Shown in pieces: positions 4,830 through 5,232 of a stretch of 5,232 bases of DNA. The position numbers and the translations under genes are program-made. The notes under the pieces were generated by a model. That model was not told the DNA's origin. It saw only the letters and a program-made list of their open reading frames with translations, and made no database searches. Position 1 is the stretch's first letter; each line of letters starts with the position of its first letter. The stretch comes from Verrucomicrobiales bacterium (GTDB taxonomy: Bacteria; Verrucomicrobiota; Verrucomicrobiia; Verrucomicrobiales; DEV007), in NCBI GenBank assembly GCA_023253615.1, contig JALRFZ010000392.1, positions 1 to 5,232 of the forward strand, read 5' to 3'.

Positions 4830-5232
4830 TCAATTTTCGCCGGTGGCCTCGCGCATGGCCCGGCAATTGTCGCGGAGATGGGCGGGATTGATCGTGCCGA
4901 CGATCGCCGCGGTCGTCGCGGGATGGGCGAAGGCGAAGCGCAGGGCGGTCTCCACGGGATTCTCCGGCGCGGCTCCGCCGCCGAACCAGCCGCTGCCGAG
5001 CGCCTTTTTCAAAAAGACGGAGGTGCCCGCCTCCGCCGCGGCATCGAGCACCGCCTCTTCGTCGCGATACCAGGGATTGTAGGTGACCATCACCGCGTCG
5101 AGCCCGAGTTCGACGGCGCGCAGGCCCCCCGCGACCGTCTTCGTCGAGATGCCGGCGGCGCGGATCTTGCCGGCTTCCTTGGCGGCGGCGAGAGCCTCCA
5201 GCGCGCCCGAATGATCGAGCACGTCGAGATCG
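4830..5232 (-). CDS. Aldo/keto reductase family protein, C-terminal part
   Basis: This is the C-terminal 134 or so residues of an NAD(P)H-dependent aldo/keto reductase. The frame is open through the window edge at 5232, so the start and the catalytic Asp/Tyr/Lys residues lie outside. The GTG at 5222 is an internal valine (DLDVLDHSG), not a start. Recognisable segments are the barrel strand and helix LAAAKEAGKIRAAGIST, the strand VMVTYNPWYRDEEAVLDAAA, VFLKKALGSGWFGG, and the cofactor-phosphate loop region AAIVGTINPAHLRDNCRAM near the C-terminus. The last matches the family's usual G-T-x-N-P-x-H-L pattern. Full-length relatives run about 280-330 residues. The stop is followed after 55 bases by the histidinol-phosphatase, so co-transcription is likely. 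The substrate cannot be inferred. Confidence 0.82.
   Translation of the reverse strand, partial: DLDVLDHSGALEALAAAKEAGKIRAAGISTKTVAGGLRAVELGLDAVMVTYNPWYRDEEAVLDAAAEAGTSVFLKKALGSGWFGGGAAPENPVETALRFAFAHPATTAAIVGTINPAHLRDNCRAMREATGEN

Noticed and set aside
1..5232. CRISPR array, tRNA, insertion sequence or attachment site
   Set aside because: No regularly spaced direct repeats, tRNA T-loop/acceptor pattern, transposase frame or terminal inverted repeats were seen.

Overview
The window looks like chromosomal DNA from a GC-rich Gram-negative bacterium. The best guess is a member of the Verrucomicrobiota, because the Smc N-terminus (residues 1-121) reads like those I know from that phylum. This is recognition of family style, not a database match. 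Coding parts are strongly GC-biased at third positions, starts mostly lack a Shine-Dalgarno sequence, and the longest non-coding stretches are AT-richer.

Layout, left to right: (1) Positions 1-73 hold no recognisable gene. (2) On the minus strand, 74-637 is an Smc N-terminus (Walker A intact) that breaks off after about 121 residues and continues in frame into an unrelated 65-residue helix-turn-helix-like and acidic tail. It is either a genuine rearrangement or a chimeric join. (3) A 712-base non-coding stretch (638-1349) separates it from the next gene and is full of perfect inverted repeats. They include a terminator-like GC hairpin on the plus strand (962-1004), another on the minus strand (1067-1095), and a possible operator (1259-1275). 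A small structured RNA may lie at about 862-1004. (4) On the plus strand, 1350-2935 is a tightly packed, translationally coupled set of three genes: a 73-residue protein resembling the helical part of anti-sigma factors but without zinc ligands, a 198-residue single GAF-domain protein, and a 258-residue cytosolic subtilisin-like protease with an intact Asp/His/Ser triad and neither signal peptide nor propeptide. (5) After a 95-base AT-rich gap with a convincing -10 element, 3031-3909 encodes a 292-residue membrane protein: an N-terminal PqqD-like winged-helix domain, one transmembrane helix, a Pro-rich linker and a C-terminal coiled coil. (6) On the minus strand and convergent with it are a complete PHP-type histidinol-phosphatase (3923-4774) and, upstream of that, the C-terminal part of an aldo/keto reductase (4830-5232) cut by the window edge.

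The most interesting part is 1350-3909: sensor-type GAF domain, small helical partner or substrate, cytosolic subtilase, and a membrane-anchored PqqD-like protein. PqqD-like domains bind leader peptides or sit at the front of export and membrane-protease proteins, and compact cytosolic subtilases often process peptides. The set could therefore be an undescribed ligand-controlled peptide-processing or signalling module. That function is inference; the domains and gene order are read from the sequence.
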